64,000 nt of DNA from Amaricoccus solimangrovi (GTDB lineage: Bacteria; Pseudomonadota; Alphaproteobacteria; Rhodobacterales; Rhodobacteraceae), in NCBI RefSeq assembly GCF_006385685.1, contig NZ_VFRP01000002.1, forward strand, positions 248,001-312,000, read 5' to 3'. Both the position numbers and the translations under genes were made by a program. Shown one piece after another: positions 38,521 through 47,543 of this stretch. Numbering within the stretch: position 1 is the stretch's first letter; the number at the start of each line of letters is the position of its first letter. The notes beneath the pieces are model-generated. The model saw only the letters and a list, made by a program, of their open reading frames with translations, was not told where the DNA came from and searched no databases.

Positions 38521-39402
38521 GTGGATCTCGGACCCTACCTGCTGCTCGCCGCGCTCGAGGGGCTGACCTCGGCGGCGGTGCTGGCGCTGACGGCGGCCGG
38601 GCTCAGCCTCGTCTTCGGGGTGATGCGCGTCGTCAACGTCGCCCATGGCGAGTTCTTCATGCTCGGCGCCGTCATCGCCTGGTTCGTGACCGCCCATGTC
38701 GGCGGGCCGCCCTGGCTCGGCTTCCTGCTCGCGCTGGCGCTGAGCCCGCTCGTCGTCGGCGCGATCGCCGCGGCCGCCGACCGGCTGGTGCTGAAACGGC
38801 TGAACTACGATCCCGAGGCGACCATCGTCGCGACGATCGGCCTGCTCTACCTGCTGCAGCAGGCGGCGCTGAGCTTCTACGGTCCCGACGCGCGGCCGGT
38901 GCCGGCGCCCTTCGACTGGCGCGTCCGGTTTCCCTGGTTCGGCTATTCCGGCTACAAGCTCTTCGTGATCGCCGCGGCCGGCGCGCTTCTCTGCGGGCTC
39001 TGGCTCCTGATGGCGCGGACCCGCTTCGGCCTGGTGATGCGCGCGACGCAATACGATCCGCGCACCGCGCAGGCCTTCGGGATCGACACCGACCGGGTCT
39101 ACGCCGGCGTCTTCGCGCTCGGCGCCGGGCTCGCGGCGGCGGCGGCGGTGCTGATCGCGCCGATCTCCCAGGCGCATTACCTGATGGGCGGCGACCCGCT
39201 GCTCCTCTCCTTCGTCGTCGTGATCATCGGCGGTCTCGGGAGCCTGCGCGGCACGCTGGCCGCGGCGCTGCTGATCGGCGTCGGCGAGGGCATGGTCTCG
39301 GTCTTCTTCTCGCCGACGCTCGCGAAGATCCTCGCGACGCTCGCGGTGGCGCTGGTACTCGTCTTCCGGCCCGAGGGGCTCTTCGGGGCGCGCGCGCGAT
39401 GA
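38521..39402 (+). CDS. livH: Branched-chain amino-acid-type ABC permease, LivH subunit
   Basis: Inner-membrane permease of 293 residues with about eight hydrophobic helices. Family marks are GLSLVFGVMRVVNVAHGEFFMLGA (quoted here as motif GVMRVVNVAHGEFF) and VVVIIGGLGSLRGTLAAALLIG. It starts at GTG 38521, 13 bases after the binding-protein stop, and its stop overlaps livM by 4 bases. The subunit pairs with LivM; the symbol denotes family, not proven leucine transport. Confidence 0.93.
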   Translation: MDLGPYLLLAALEGLTSAAVLALTAAGLSLVFGVMRVVNVAHGEFFMLGAVIAWFVTAHVGGPPWLGFLLALALSPLVVGAIAAAADRLVLKRLNYDPEATIVATIGLLYLLQQAALSFYGPDARPVPAPFDWRVRFPWFGYSGYKLFVIAAAGALLCGLWLLMARTRFGLVMRATQYDPRTAQAFGIDTDRVYAGVFALGAGLAAAAAVLIAPISQAHYLMGGDPLLLSFVVVIIGGLGSLRGTLAAALLIGVGEGMVSVFFSPTLAKILATLAVALVLVFRPEGLFGARAR

Positions 39403-40340
39403 CGACCGCGCGGCTCATCCTCCTTCACCTCGCCTTCCTCGCGGCGCTCGGCGCGGTCGGGCTGGCGCTGCCGGCCTATCACGAGGCGAACCTCGTCCGG
39501 ATCATGCTGCTCTCGGTCTTCGCGATCGGCTACAACATCGCCTTCGGCTACGCGGGGCTGCTCAGCCTCGGCCACGCGCTCTTCTTCGCGGCGGGCATGT
39601 ACGCCGCGGGGCTCGGCGCGACGCTCGGCGGCTGGGGCGGCGGGACGGCGCTCGGCGCGGGGATCGCGGCGGGCGCGCTCGTCGCGTTCCTGACCGGGCT
39701 GCTCGCGCTCCGCGCCAGCGGCACGGCCTTCATGATCGTGACGCTCATGTTCGCCCAGGCCGGCGCGCTCACCATCCTGCAGTTCGGCGAGATCACCCGG
39801 GGCGACGAGGGTTTCGTCGTGCCGGAGGCGGCGCGCGCGCTCGCGGGCCTGCCGCTCACGGACGAGACGGCGCGCTTCGCCGTCGCCTTCGCGGCCTTCG
39901 CCCTCGCGCTCGTCGGCTCGCTCCTGCTCGCGCGCTCGGCCCTCGGCCGGGTGCTCGTCGCGATGCGCGAGAACGCGGAGCGGGCGCGGATGCTCGGCTA
40001 CGACCCGTTCCGCTACCGGCTGATCGCGCTCACGCTCTCGGGCCTCTGCGCGGGGACGGCGGGGGCGCTCTACGCGCTCGCCTTCGGCTACGTGGGCGCG
40101 AGCTTCGCGGGGATCCAGTATTCGATCCTGCCGCTCCTCTGGGTGCTGACGGGGGGCGCGGGGACGGTGCTCGGCCCCTTCCTCGGCACGCTCGTCATGT
40201 ACTACCTCGTCGATCTCGCCGGCGCCATCACCACGGCGACGCTGATGGTGGTCGGCGCGGCGCTGCTCGCGCTCGTGCTCTTCGCGCCGAAGGGCATCCT
40301 CGGCGCGCTCCGTGCCCGGGTGGCGCCATGGCTGCCGTGA
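39399..40340 (+). CDS. livM: Branched-chain amino-acid-type ABC permease, LivM subunit
   Basis: Second inner-membrane permease, 313 residues, with about nine hydrophobic segments. Marks are YAGLLSLGHALFFAAGMYAAG, the EAA-like loop MRENAERARMLGYDPFRYRL and TGGAGTVLGPFLGT. The ATG overlaps the livH stop by 4 bases, and the stop overlaps livG by 13 bases, so the operon is tightly coupled. Confidence 0.93.
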   Translation: MTTARLILLHLAFLAALGAVGLALPAYHEANLVRIMLLSVFAIGYNIAFGYAGLLSLGHALFFAAGMYAAGLGATLGGWGGGTALGAGIAAGALVAFLTGLLALRASGTAFMIVTLMFAQAGALTILQFGEITRGDEGFVVPEAARALAGLPLTDETARFAVAFAAFALALVGSLLLARSALGRVLVAMRENAERARMLGYDPFRYRLIALTLSGLCAGTAGALYALAFGYVGASFAGIQYSILPLLWVLTGGAGTVLGPFLGTLVMYYLVDLAGAITTATLMVVGAALLALVLFAPKGILGALRARVAPWLP

Positions 40341-41035
40341 TTCTGGAGGCGCGCGGGCTCACGAAGACCTTCGGCGGGCTCCGCGCGGTCGACGGCGTCG
40401 ATTTCGACCTGCGCCGCGGCGAGATCCACGCGCTGATCGGGCCGAACGGCGCGGGCAAGACCACCTTCGTGAGCCTGCTCTGCGGCCGGATCGCACCCTC
40501 CTCCGGCACGATCCGCTTCGAGGGGCGCGACATCACCCGCCTGCCCGCCCATGCCCGCGTCCGGCTCGGCATCGCCTATACCTTCCAGATCACCTCGATC
40601 TTCCCGCGCCTCACCGCCTTCGAGAACGTCGCCATCGCCGCGCAGCGGCTCGGGTCGCGCGGATGCGAGGCGCGGGCGCGCGCGGTGCTGGAGCGGGTCG
40701 GGATCGCGGCGGAGGCGGGCGCGCGCGCGGGCGATCTCTCCTACGGCCACCAGCGCCTCGTCGAGATCGCGATGGGCCTCGCGCTGGAGCCCCGGCTCCT
40801 GATCCTCGACGAACCGACCCAGGGGCTCGCCAACGCCGAGGTCGACCGTTTCGCCGCGCTGATCGAGGGGCTCGCCGGCGGCGCGACGATCCTGCTCATC
40901 GAGCACAACATGGACCTCGTGATGCGGCTCGCGGAGCGGATCACCGTGCTCGACGGCGGGACGAAGCTCGCCGAGGGCGCGCCGGAGGCGATCCGCGCGG
41001 ACCCGGCGGTGCGCGCCGCCTATCTGGGGGGATGA
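40328..41035 (+). CDS. livG: Branched-chain amino-acid-type ABC ATPase, LivG subunit
   Basis: Cytoplasmic ATPase of 235 residues. It has Walker A GPNGAGKTT, the Q-loop area YTFQITSIFPRLTAFENV, a signature written LSYGHQRLVEIAMGLA, Walker B LLILDEPTQGLA and the switch histidine in IEHNMDLV. The YGHQ form of the signature is usual in LivG. It starts inside the livM end and ends in an ATGA overlap with livF. Confidence 0.95.
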   Translation: MAAVILEARGLTKTFGGLRAVDGVDFDLRRGEIHALIGPNGAGKTTFVSLLCGRIAPSSGTIRFEGRDITRLPAHARVRLGIAYTFQITSIFPRLTAFENVAIAAQRLGSRGCEARARAVLERVGIAAEAGARAGDLSYGHQRLVEIAMGLALEPRLLILDEPTQGLANAEVDRFAALIEGLAGGATILLIEHNMDLVMRLAERITVLDGGTKLAEGAPEAIRADPAVRAAYLGG

Positions 41036-41730
41036 TGCTCGAGATCTCCGGCATCGACGCGGGTTACGGGAACGTCCGGGTGCTCCGGGGCGTGAGCCTC
41101 GCCGTCGCCCCGGGCGAGGTGCTCTGCGTGATGGGCCGCAACGGCGCGGGCAAGTCCACGCTCCTGAAGGCGGTCCTCGGCCTCGCCCGCGTCACCGCCG
41201 GATCGATCCGGCTCGGGGAGACGGAACTGACCGGGCTGCCGGCGCACCGGATCCCGCGCGCGGGGCTCGGCTACGTGCCGCAGGGCCGCCGGCTCTTCGC
41301 GGAGCTGACGGTGGCGGAGAATCTCGAGATCGGGCTGATGACGCGGCGGAAGGGCGCCGCGACGCGCGACCGCGTGCTCGACCTCTTCCCCCGGCTCCGC
41401 GAGCGGCTGGGCCAGATCTCCGGCACGCTCTCGGGGGGCGAGCAGCAGATGCTCGCGACCGCCCGCGCGCTCTGCCTCGAACCCTCCGTTCTCCTGCTCG
41501 ACGAGCCGACCGAGGGGCTGCAGCCCTCGATGATCGCGCTGATCCGCGAGACGGTGACGCGGCTCCGCGCCGAGGGCGTCGCCGTGGTCCTGGTCGAGCA
41601 GCGCATCGAGGCGGTGCTGAGCATCGCCGACCGCGTGGCCTTCCTCGTCAACGGCGAGGTGGCCGAGGTGCTGCCGGCGGCGGGGCTGGACCCGCGGGCG
41701 GAGGTGTTTGCAAGATGGGTGGGGGTCTAG
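41032..41730 (+). CDS. livF: Branched-chain amino-acid-type ABC ATPase, LivF subunit
   Basis: Second cytoplasmic ATPase, 232 residues. It shows Walker A GRNGAGKST, YVPQGRRLFAELTVAENLEIG, signature LSGGEQQMLATARAL, Walker B LLLDEPTEGLQP and VLVEQRIEAVLSIADR. The start ATG 41032 overlaps the livG TGA; a second ATG follows at once. It is the last gene of the operon, and no terminator-like hairpin follows before the lower-GC island begins at about 41731. Confidence 0.95.
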   Translation: MMLEISGIDAGYGNVRVLRGVSLAVAPGEVLCVMGRNGAGKSTLLKAVLGLARVTAGSIRLGETELTGLPAHRIPRAGLGYVPQGRRLFAELTVAENLEIGLMTRRKGAATRDRVLDLFPRLRERLGQISGTLSGGEQQMLATARALCLEPSVLLLDEPTEGLQPSMIALIRETVTRLRAEGVAVVLVEQRIEAVLSIADRVAFLVNGEVAEVLPAAGLDPRAEVFARWVGV

Positions 41731-42930
41731 AATTGTTTGAAACGACCGCTAAACCGTAGCGCCACGTAGGGCTGGGGTTCTTTTAAGGCTCAAAGAAATC
41801 CGGAATCATATCAACCGCTTTCCCCACTATCTTATTCACTTTAAAATGTGATCCCAATCGAAATTCTTTCGGTTCTCCGGGACAATTTTCTGTCGCAAGC
41901 GAAAAAGTCATGGTCAAGTTCTCTAAAGATCTTACTTCTGCCATCATCGCTTCGGCTGTTTTGGAAAGCGGACGCAGGGCCATCCCCACACGCATATTGT
42001 GTGATTCATAACAACCTGGCAAGATAGTATAATCGAACCTAACAGGAACTCGAGTTTCTGGCATTTTCACAGGATATTTTTCCCGAGAGAAATGGATGTC
42101 CAATCCATTTTCTCTATCATGGGTGTACGCTCGAGGATTCAGTTGCCATTTATATGCCGCTACTCGTCCCGTATTCTCTAGGCGAAATTTCAATTGAAAT
42201 TCTACAAAAACATAATCTTTTCCGACTGCGAACTGCTCTGCCTCAATTCCTTCGAGATTAAAATCTAAGGTTGGGCTGGTAAGACGCTGCCGGAGCAACT
42301 CGATGTAAGAATGTGAAGCAGGGATAGAACGCCCGGCCTGCCTCACATAATAGAGATGACTTTTTGTATCTTGGTGGGGAGCCAGAAGGCTATCCCCAAA
42401 ATCAATTACTACAACCACCCTCCCAGAGGGGATCCTTGAGACGTCTGCTCTCGCAACTGTGTGAACGCGAAAGTCGCTCAGAGGATAACTCAGTAAGTTG
42501 GGCAGTTTCTGTTCGATCCAATCTCGCATGGTGGCTCGCCCCATTTGGGCTGGTAATCCGTCGGGTACTCCGTCGTCCTTTACACCCAAGATTAAGCTAC
42601 CGCCCCCAGAATTCGCAAAAGCTGAAGCCGCCTTTGCGAGTGCGTTGAGAAAGGCGTTCCGATCGTCAAAGAGAGCTCCGGATTTACGTTCAAAATTATC
42701 CGACTCCTCCAACGGCAAATCATCGATGTCCGCCTCGGACCAACTGTCTCGTTTCATTCGCGTGTCCGGATCTTGCCGAAAGAGTGAATTTGTGGTGGCC
42801 CTGCTTAGCCTACGGCTATGCGCATTGGGCATTAATTCCTGCCTGTGGGAGGCTGCGAGGGCAATCAGCGTTTCTGGTTCCATGTTCCGATGCTCAGCGT
42901 AGGCGGACGTCTTTCACTGGTGCGGCCCCC
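41731..42930. other. Lower-GC island carrying a single AlbA_2-type gene
   Basis: Between livF and the AEC permease the base composition drops abruptly to about half G+C by eye, with runs such as AAAATTATC and many A/T third positions. The change is sharp at about 41731 and about 42905. Near the left edge is CGTAGGGC (41765-41772) and near the right edge GTAGGCGGAC (42899-42908), both resembling the arm of the palindrome at 10276-10304. No integrase, transposase or tRNA is present. It looks like a recently acquired single-gene insertion. Confidence 0.7.
41783..42757 (-). CDS. Schlafen/AlbA_2-domain protein, probably horizontally acquired
   Basis: A protein of about 324 residues. The N-terminal half has AlbA_2 marks: an acidic ESDNFERKSG (about 18-27) and FANSGGGSLILGVKDDG (about 47-63), followed by a loop ending in YVRQAGRSIPA. 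The C-terminal half has a beta-rich region of unknown type. AlbA_2 proteins occur among transcription regulators and in phage-defence loci; no activity can be assigned here. Codon use is far less GC-rich than neighbours. ATG 42757 was chosen because it gives a family-like N-terminus; an in-frame ATG at 42883 would add 42 residues. Confidence 0.8.
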   Translation of the reverse strand: MKRDSWSEADIDDLPLEESDNFERKSGALFDDRNAFLNALAKAASAFANSGGGSLILGVKDDGVPDGLPAQMGRATMRDWIEQKLPNLLSYPLSDFRVHTVARADVSRIPSGRVVVVIDFGDSLLAPHQDTKSHLYYVRQAGRSIPASHSYIELLRQRLTSPTLDFNLEGIEAEQFAVGKDYVFVEFQLKFRLENTGRVAAYKWQLNPRAYTHDRENGLDIHFSREKYPVKMPETRVPVRFDYTILPGCYESHNMRVGMALRPLSKTAEAMMAEVRSLENLTMTFSLATENCPGEPKEFRLGSHFKVNKIVGKAVDMIPDFFEP

Positions 42931-43878
42931 TCAAATCTCCACCAGCCCCCAATGCCCCAATAACGCCAGGATCACCGAGAGCGTCGCCGCCGAGCAGACG
43001 GTCGCGGCGAAGAGCGCGGTGGCGGTCAGTTTCGCCTCGCCGAAGCGGCCGCCGATGATCGGGTACATGCTCATGATCGGGGCGCCGGCGAAGATCACGC
43101 CGGTCGCGAAGGTCGCGGGGTCGACGCCGGAAGCGCCGAGGACCAGCGCGACGAGGAGCGGGTGCAGGACGAGCTTGCCCGCGACGATGCGCCCGACGCC
43201 CGTCGGCAGGTTCTGCGTCTCGAGCCCGGCGAGCGTGCCGCCGACGACGAAGAGCGCGAGGGGCGCGGCGACCGCGGCCAGCATCGAGATCGGCTTCGCC
43301 ACCGGCGGAGGCAGCGTCAGCCCCGTGGCGGCGAAGGCGCCGCCGAGCATGATCGCGACCATCAGCGGATTGCGCGCGAGGCTCGCCCCCATCGTCAGGA
43401 TCATGCCGCGCCGCGAGCGGCTCTGGCCGAGGCCGATGTCGGCGATCGCCATCGCGATCGGCAGCACGAACATGTTCTCGATGATCATGTTCTGCGCGAA
43501 GACCCCGGCGGCGGAGGGGCCGATCACCATGGTGGCGATCGGATAGCCCATGAAGCCGGTGTTCGAGCCGCAGACGCCGAGCGCGCGCACCGCCGCCGGC
43601 GTCACCGCGCGCCCGAAGATCCGCCGCGCCGCGAGATAGCCGAGCGCGAAGAGCCCCAGCGTCGTGCCGCCGTAGCCGAGCAGATAGGCGTGGTTGAGCG
43701 TGTCCCCGAGGGGCGCGCTGGTGATGGCGGAGAGGACCAGCGCCGGCATCGCGATCTTGAAGACGAAGGCGCCGAGCCCGCGCAGCGCGTCGCCGAAATA
43801 GCCCGAGCGCACCGCGACATAGCCGGCCGCGATGATGAGAAAGACCGGGGCGATGACGCCGAGGACCGAGAGGATCAC
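42931..43878 (-). CDS. AEC-family transporter
   Basis: An auxin-efflux-carrier-type permease of 315 residues with about ten hydrophobic helices. The N-terminal half has VLGVIAPVFLIIAAGYVAVR and the C-terminal half FATGVIFAGAPIMSMYPII; CGSNTGFMGYPI lies in the discontinuous-helix region. Bacterial members export or import small carboxylates such as malate or malonate, but the substrate here is unknown. The start is GTG 43878, supported by an excellent GGAGGGGG site 7 bases upstream; longer in-frame extensions are proline/arginine-rich noise. Confidence 0.88.
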   Translation of the reverse strand: MILSVLGVIAPVFLIIAAGYVAVRSGYFGDALRGLGAFVFKIAMPALVLSAITSAPLGDTLNHAYLLGYGGTTLGLFALGYLAARRIFGRAVTPAAVRALGVCGSNTGFMGYPIATMVIGPSAAGVFAQNMIIENMFVLPIAMAIADIGLGQSRSRRGMILTMGASLARNPLMVAIMLGGAFAATGLTLPPPVAKPISMLAAVAAPLALFVVGGTLAGLETQNLPTGVGRIVAGKLVLHPLLVALVLGASGVDPATFATGVIFAGAPIMSMYPIIGGRFGEAKLTATALFAATVCSAATLSVILALLGHWGLVEI

Positions 43879-44210
43879 CGCGCCCCCTCCCCGGCCCGGC
43901 CGTTCTGGCGCCTGACGCGGCGGGGGATCGCGGGCGGTCTCATGCGGGGGTGTTCCTTTCCGGAAGGTCCGGGCCGTCCCCCGGCGGGCGGGGCGGTCCG
44001 GAGCGGAGCCTAGCGGGCGCCCCGGGGCTTGCAAAGGCCCGGGGCCGGCGAACCCCCGGATCGTTCCGTCTCTGCCCTCCCGAGGGCGCGGGCGCCAAAT
44101 CGCTGGGCGTTTCCGCCGCCGCGGGGCCGCGCGGCTCGGAAAATGCTTGTCGCGCGCGCCGATGTCCTGTGAAACGGTAGCCCGGAGACCTAGCCGGAGT
44201 TGGGGAACGC
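43879..44210. other. Divergent intergenic region before the transglutaminase operon
   Basis: A 332-base gap. It contains a hairpin GCCCCGGG (44019-44026) with CCCGGGGC (44038-44045) and a weak promoter candidate for the plus strand at 44147-44175. Nothing else was recognised: no tRNA, no small gene with a ribosome site. Confidence 0.45.
44147..44175 (+). promoter_or_regulatory. Weak promoter candidate for the transglutaminase operon
   Basis: TTGTCG (44147-44152, 4 of 6) and TGAAAC (44170-44175, 3 of 6) are 17 bases apart, 35 bases before the ATG at 44211. Both matches are poor, so the site is mainly a guess from spacing. Confidence 0.25.
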
Positions 44211-47200
44211 ATGTCGATCAAGGCCGCCATCTATCACCTGACGCATTACAAGTACGATCGTCCGGTCACGCTCGGCCCGCAGATCATCCGCCTTCGCCCC
44301 GCGCCGCATTCGCGCACCCGCGTCATCTCGCATTCGCTGCGCGTCAGCCCCGGCGGGCATTTCGTCAACCACCAGCAGGATCCCTACGGCAACTGGCTCG
44401 CCCGCTTCGTCTTTCCCGAGCCGGTGCGCGAACTGAGGATCGAGGTCGATCTCGTCGCGGACATGACGGTCTACAACCCGTTCGACTTCTTCGTGGAGGA
44501 GAGCGCGGAGGAATGGCCGTTCGAGTATCCGGCCGACATCCGCGAGGATCTCTCGATCTACATGACGCCCGAGCCGGTCGGGCCGAGGCTCGCGGCCTTC
44601 CTCGACACCATCCCGCGGGAGACGGCGCGCACGGTCGATTTCGTCGTCGGGCTCAACGCGCGGCTCAGCCAGCACGTGGGCTACGTGATCCGGATGGAGC
44701 CGGGCGTGCAGACGCCGGAGGAAACCTTCGAACGCGGCACCGGCTCCTGCCGCGACTCGTCCTGGCTGCTGGTGCAGATCCTGCGCAACCTCGGTCTCGC
44801 GGCGCGGTTCGTCTCGGGCTACCTGATCCAGCTGAAGCCCGATCTCGTCGCGCTCGACGGGCCGGCGGGGACGGATCACGACTTCACCGACCTGCATGCC
44901 TGGTGCGAGGTCTACCTGCCCGGCGCGGGCTGGATCGGGCTCGACCCGACGAGCGGCCTGCTGACCGGCGAGAGCCATGTGCCGCTGGCCGCGACCCCGC
45001 ATTTCCGCAACGCCGCGCCGATCTCGGGGATGGCGAGCTACGCCGAGGTCGATTTCGCCTTCGACATGAAGATCTCCCGCGTCGCGGAGCATCCCCGGAT
45101 CACCAAGCCCTATTCCGAAGAGGCCTGGGCCGATCTCAACGTGCTCGGCGCGCAGGTCGACCGCGCGCTCGCCGAGGGCGACGTGCGCCTGACGATGGGC
45201 GGCGAGCCCACCTTCGTCTCGATCGACGATTTCGAGAGCGGGGAGTGGAATACCGACGCGGTCGGGCCGACCAAGCGCGGCCGGGCCGACCTGCTGATCA
45301 GGCGGCTGCGCGACAGGTTCGCGCCGGGCGGCTTCCTGCACTACGGCCAGGGCAAGTGGTATCCGGGCGAGACGCTGCCGCGCTGGACCTTCTCGCTCTA
45401 CTGGCGGCGCGACGGCAAGCCGATCTGGTCCAACGCCGGGCTGATCGCGGGCGAGGGCGAGGATACCGGCGTCGGCCCGAACGAGGCGGAGCAGCTGCTG
45501 ATGGGGATCGCCGACGTGCTCGGCGTCGATCATGACCTGGTCATTCCCGCCTTCGAGGATCCGGCGAGCTGGATCCTGAAGGAAGCGAACCTGCCCGAGA
45601 ACGTGACGCCGGAGAATTCCAAGCTCGAGGACGCGGAGGAGCGCCACCGGATCAGCCGCGTCTTCGCCCGCGGCCTGACCGAGCCCACGGGCTTCGTGCT
45701 GCCGGTCCAGCGCTGGCAGGCGCGCGCCGCCGACGCGCGGCGCTGGCGCTCGGAACGCTGGAAGCTGCGGCGGAAGTACCTCTTCCTCGTGCCGGGCGAC
45801 AGCCCCGTGGGCTATCGCATCCCGCTCTCCTCGCTGCCCTATGTGCCGCCCTCCTCCTATCCCTACACCAACGTCGCCGATCCGACCGAGCCGAGGAGCG
45901 CGCTCCCCGATTTCGACGTGGCGGTGCCCGAGATCCGGCCGAACCGGCAGGCGAGCTTCACCGCCGCGGAGCCGGTGCAGGACCGCATCGAGCAGCAGAT
46001 GGGCGAGCTCGACGGCGCGGTGCGCACCGCGCTCTCGGTCGAGCCGCGCGACGGCCGGCTCTGCGTCTTCATGCCGCCGGTCGAGCGGCTCGAGGATTAT
46101 CTCGAACTGATCGCCGCGGCCGAGGCGGCGGCGAAGGCGATGAACCTGCCGGTGCATATCGAGGGCTATGCCCCGCCGCACGATCCGCGCCTCAACGTCG
46201 TGCGCGTCGCGCCGGACCCGGGCGTGATCGAGGTGAACATCCAGCCCGCCCATTCCTGGGAGGACTGCGTCTTCATCACCGAGACGGTCTACGAGGAGGC
46301 GCGCCAGTCGCGCCTCGGCGCCGACAAGTTCATGATCGACGGCCGCCATACCGGCACCGGCGGCGGCAACCACGTGGTCGTCGGCGGCTCGAACACGCTC
46401 GACAGCCCGTTCCTGCGCCGGCCCGACCTGCTCAGGAGCCTGATCCTGCACTGGCAGCGGCATCCGTCGATGTCCTACCTCTTCTCCGGGCTCTTCATCG
46501 GCCCGACAAGCCAGGCGCCGCGGGTGGACGAGGCGCGCCACGACGGGCTCTACGAGCTCGAGATCGCGATGGCGCAGATGCCGCCGCCCGGCCAGGGCGT
46601 GCAGCCGCTGCCCTGGCTCGTCGACCGGCTGCTCCGGAACCTGCTCGTCGACGTCACCGGCAACACGCATCGCGCCGAGATCTGCATCGACAAGCTCTAT
46701 TCCCCGGACGGGCCGACCGGCCGGCTCGGCCTCGTCGAGTTCCGGGGTTTCGAGATGCCGCCCGATCCCCGGATGTCGCTCGCCCAGCAGCTGTTGATCC
46801 GGGCGCTGATCGCGCGCTACTGGGCGGCGCCGGCGGGCGGCGACTTCACGCGCTGGGGCATGGCGCTGCACGACCGCTTCATGCTGCCGCATTTCGTCTG
46901 GGAGGATTTCCTCGACGTGCTGCGCGACCTGACGGCGAACGGCTTCGCGATGCGCCCGGACTGGTTCGAGGCGCAGGCGGAGTTCCGCTTCCCGTTCTGC
47001 GGCGAGGTCGAGCACGAGGGGGTGCATCTCGAGCTGCGCGCCGCGCTCGAACCCTGGCACGTGCTGGGCGAGACCGGCGCGATCGGCGGCACGGTGCGCT
47101 ATACCGACAGTTCGACTGAGCGGCTGCAGGTAAAGCTCACCGCGACCAACCCGGGCCGCTACGCCGTGGTCTGTGGCGGACGCCGGCTGCCGCTGACCGA

Positions 47201-47537
47201 GACCGGAACGAGCGGCGTCTCGGTCGCGGGCGTGCGCTACAAGGCCTGGCAGCCGGCGCAGGCGCTCCATCCGGTGATCCCGGTGCATGCGCCGCTGACC
47301 TTCGACATCTACGACACCTGGAACAACCGCGCGCTCGGCGGCTGCGTCTATCACGTCGCCCATCCGGGCGGGCGCAACTACGACACCTTCCCGGTGAACG
47401 GCAACGAGGCGGAGGCGCGCCGGCTCGCCCGGTTCGAGCCGAGGGGGCACACGCCCGGCCTCTACCTGCCGCCGCTCGAGATGCCGAACCGCGCCTTCCC
47501 GCTGACGCTCGACCTGCGCCGCTCCGCCGGAGTGTGA
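44211..47537 (+). CDS. Transglutaminase-like/DUF2126 giant protein
   Basis: A 1108-residue protein, first of a three-gene operon. Residues 1 to about 90 form the bacterial transglutaminase N-terminal domain; about 140-290 is the papain-like core with the triad C180 (GTGSCRDSS), H229 (LHAWCEV) and D245 (GLDPTSG). From about 310 to the end is a DUF2126 region, with motifs [39 protein letters not shown] and [15 protein letters not shown]. The last set recalls a glutamine-synthetase-like ligase fold, as proposed for this family. No signal peptide. Role is unproven; it is predicted to cleave or join amide bonds in a peptide. Confidence 0.9.
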   Translation: MSIKAAIYHLTHYKYDRPVTLGPQIIRLRPAPHSRTRVISHSLRVSPGGHFVNHQQDPYGNWLARFVFPEPVRELRIEVDLVADMTVYNPFDFFVEESAEEWPFEYPADIREDLSIYMTPEPVGPRLAAFLDTIPRETARTVDFVVGLNARLSQHVGYVIRMEPGVQTPEETFERGTGSCRDSSWLLVQILRNLGLAARFVSGYLIQLKPDLVALDGPAGTDHDFTDLHAWCEVYLPGAGWIGLDPTSGLLTGESHVPLAATPHFRNAAPISGMASYAEVDFAFDMKISRVAEHPRITKPYSEEAWADLNVLGAQVDRALAEGDVRLTMGGEPTFVSIDDFESGEWNTDAVGPTKRGRADLLIRRLRDRFAPGGFLHYGQGKWYPGETLPRWTFSLYWRRDGKPIWSNAGLIAGEGEDTGVGPNEAEQLLMGIADVLGVDHDLVIPAFEDPASWILKEANLPENVTPENSKLEDAEERHRISRVFARGLTEPTGFVLPVQRWQARAADARRWRSERWKLRRKYLFLVPGDSPVGYRIPLSSLPYVPPSSYPYTNVADPTEPRSALPDFDVAVPEIRPNRQASFTAAEPVQDRIEQQMGELDGAVRTALSVEPRDGRLCVFMPPVERLEDYLELIAAAEAAAKAMNLPVHIEGYAPPHDPRLNVVRVAPDPGVIEVNIQPAHSWEDCVFITETVYEEARQSRLGADKFMIDGRHTGTGGGNHVVVGGSNTLDSPFLRRPDLLRSLILHWQRHPSMSYLFSGLFIGPTSQAPRVDEARHDGLYELEIAMAQMPPPGQGVQPLPWLVDRLLRNLLVDVTGNTHRAEICIDKLYSPDGPTGRLGLVEFRGFEMPPDPRMSLAQQLLIRALIARYWAAPAGGDFTRWGMALHDRFMLPHFVWEDFLDVLRDLTANGFAMRPDWFEAQAEFRFPFCGEVEHEGVHLELRAALEPWHVLGETGAIGGTVRYTDSSTERLQVKLTATNPGRYAVVCGGRRLPLTETGTSGVSVAGVRYKAWQPAQALHPVIPVHAPLTFDIYDTWNNRALGGCVYHVAHPGGRNYDTFPVNGNEAEARRLARFEPRGHTPGLYLPPLEMPNRAFPLTLDLRRSAGV

Positions 47538-47543
47538 CGGATC

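Noticed and set aside
37212-41730. Second urea transporter
   Set aside because: The five-gene layout matches urt, but the binding protein lacks the UrtA-specific motifs, the first permease lacks the UrtB periplasmic domain and LivG has the YGHQ rather than SHGQKQ signature.
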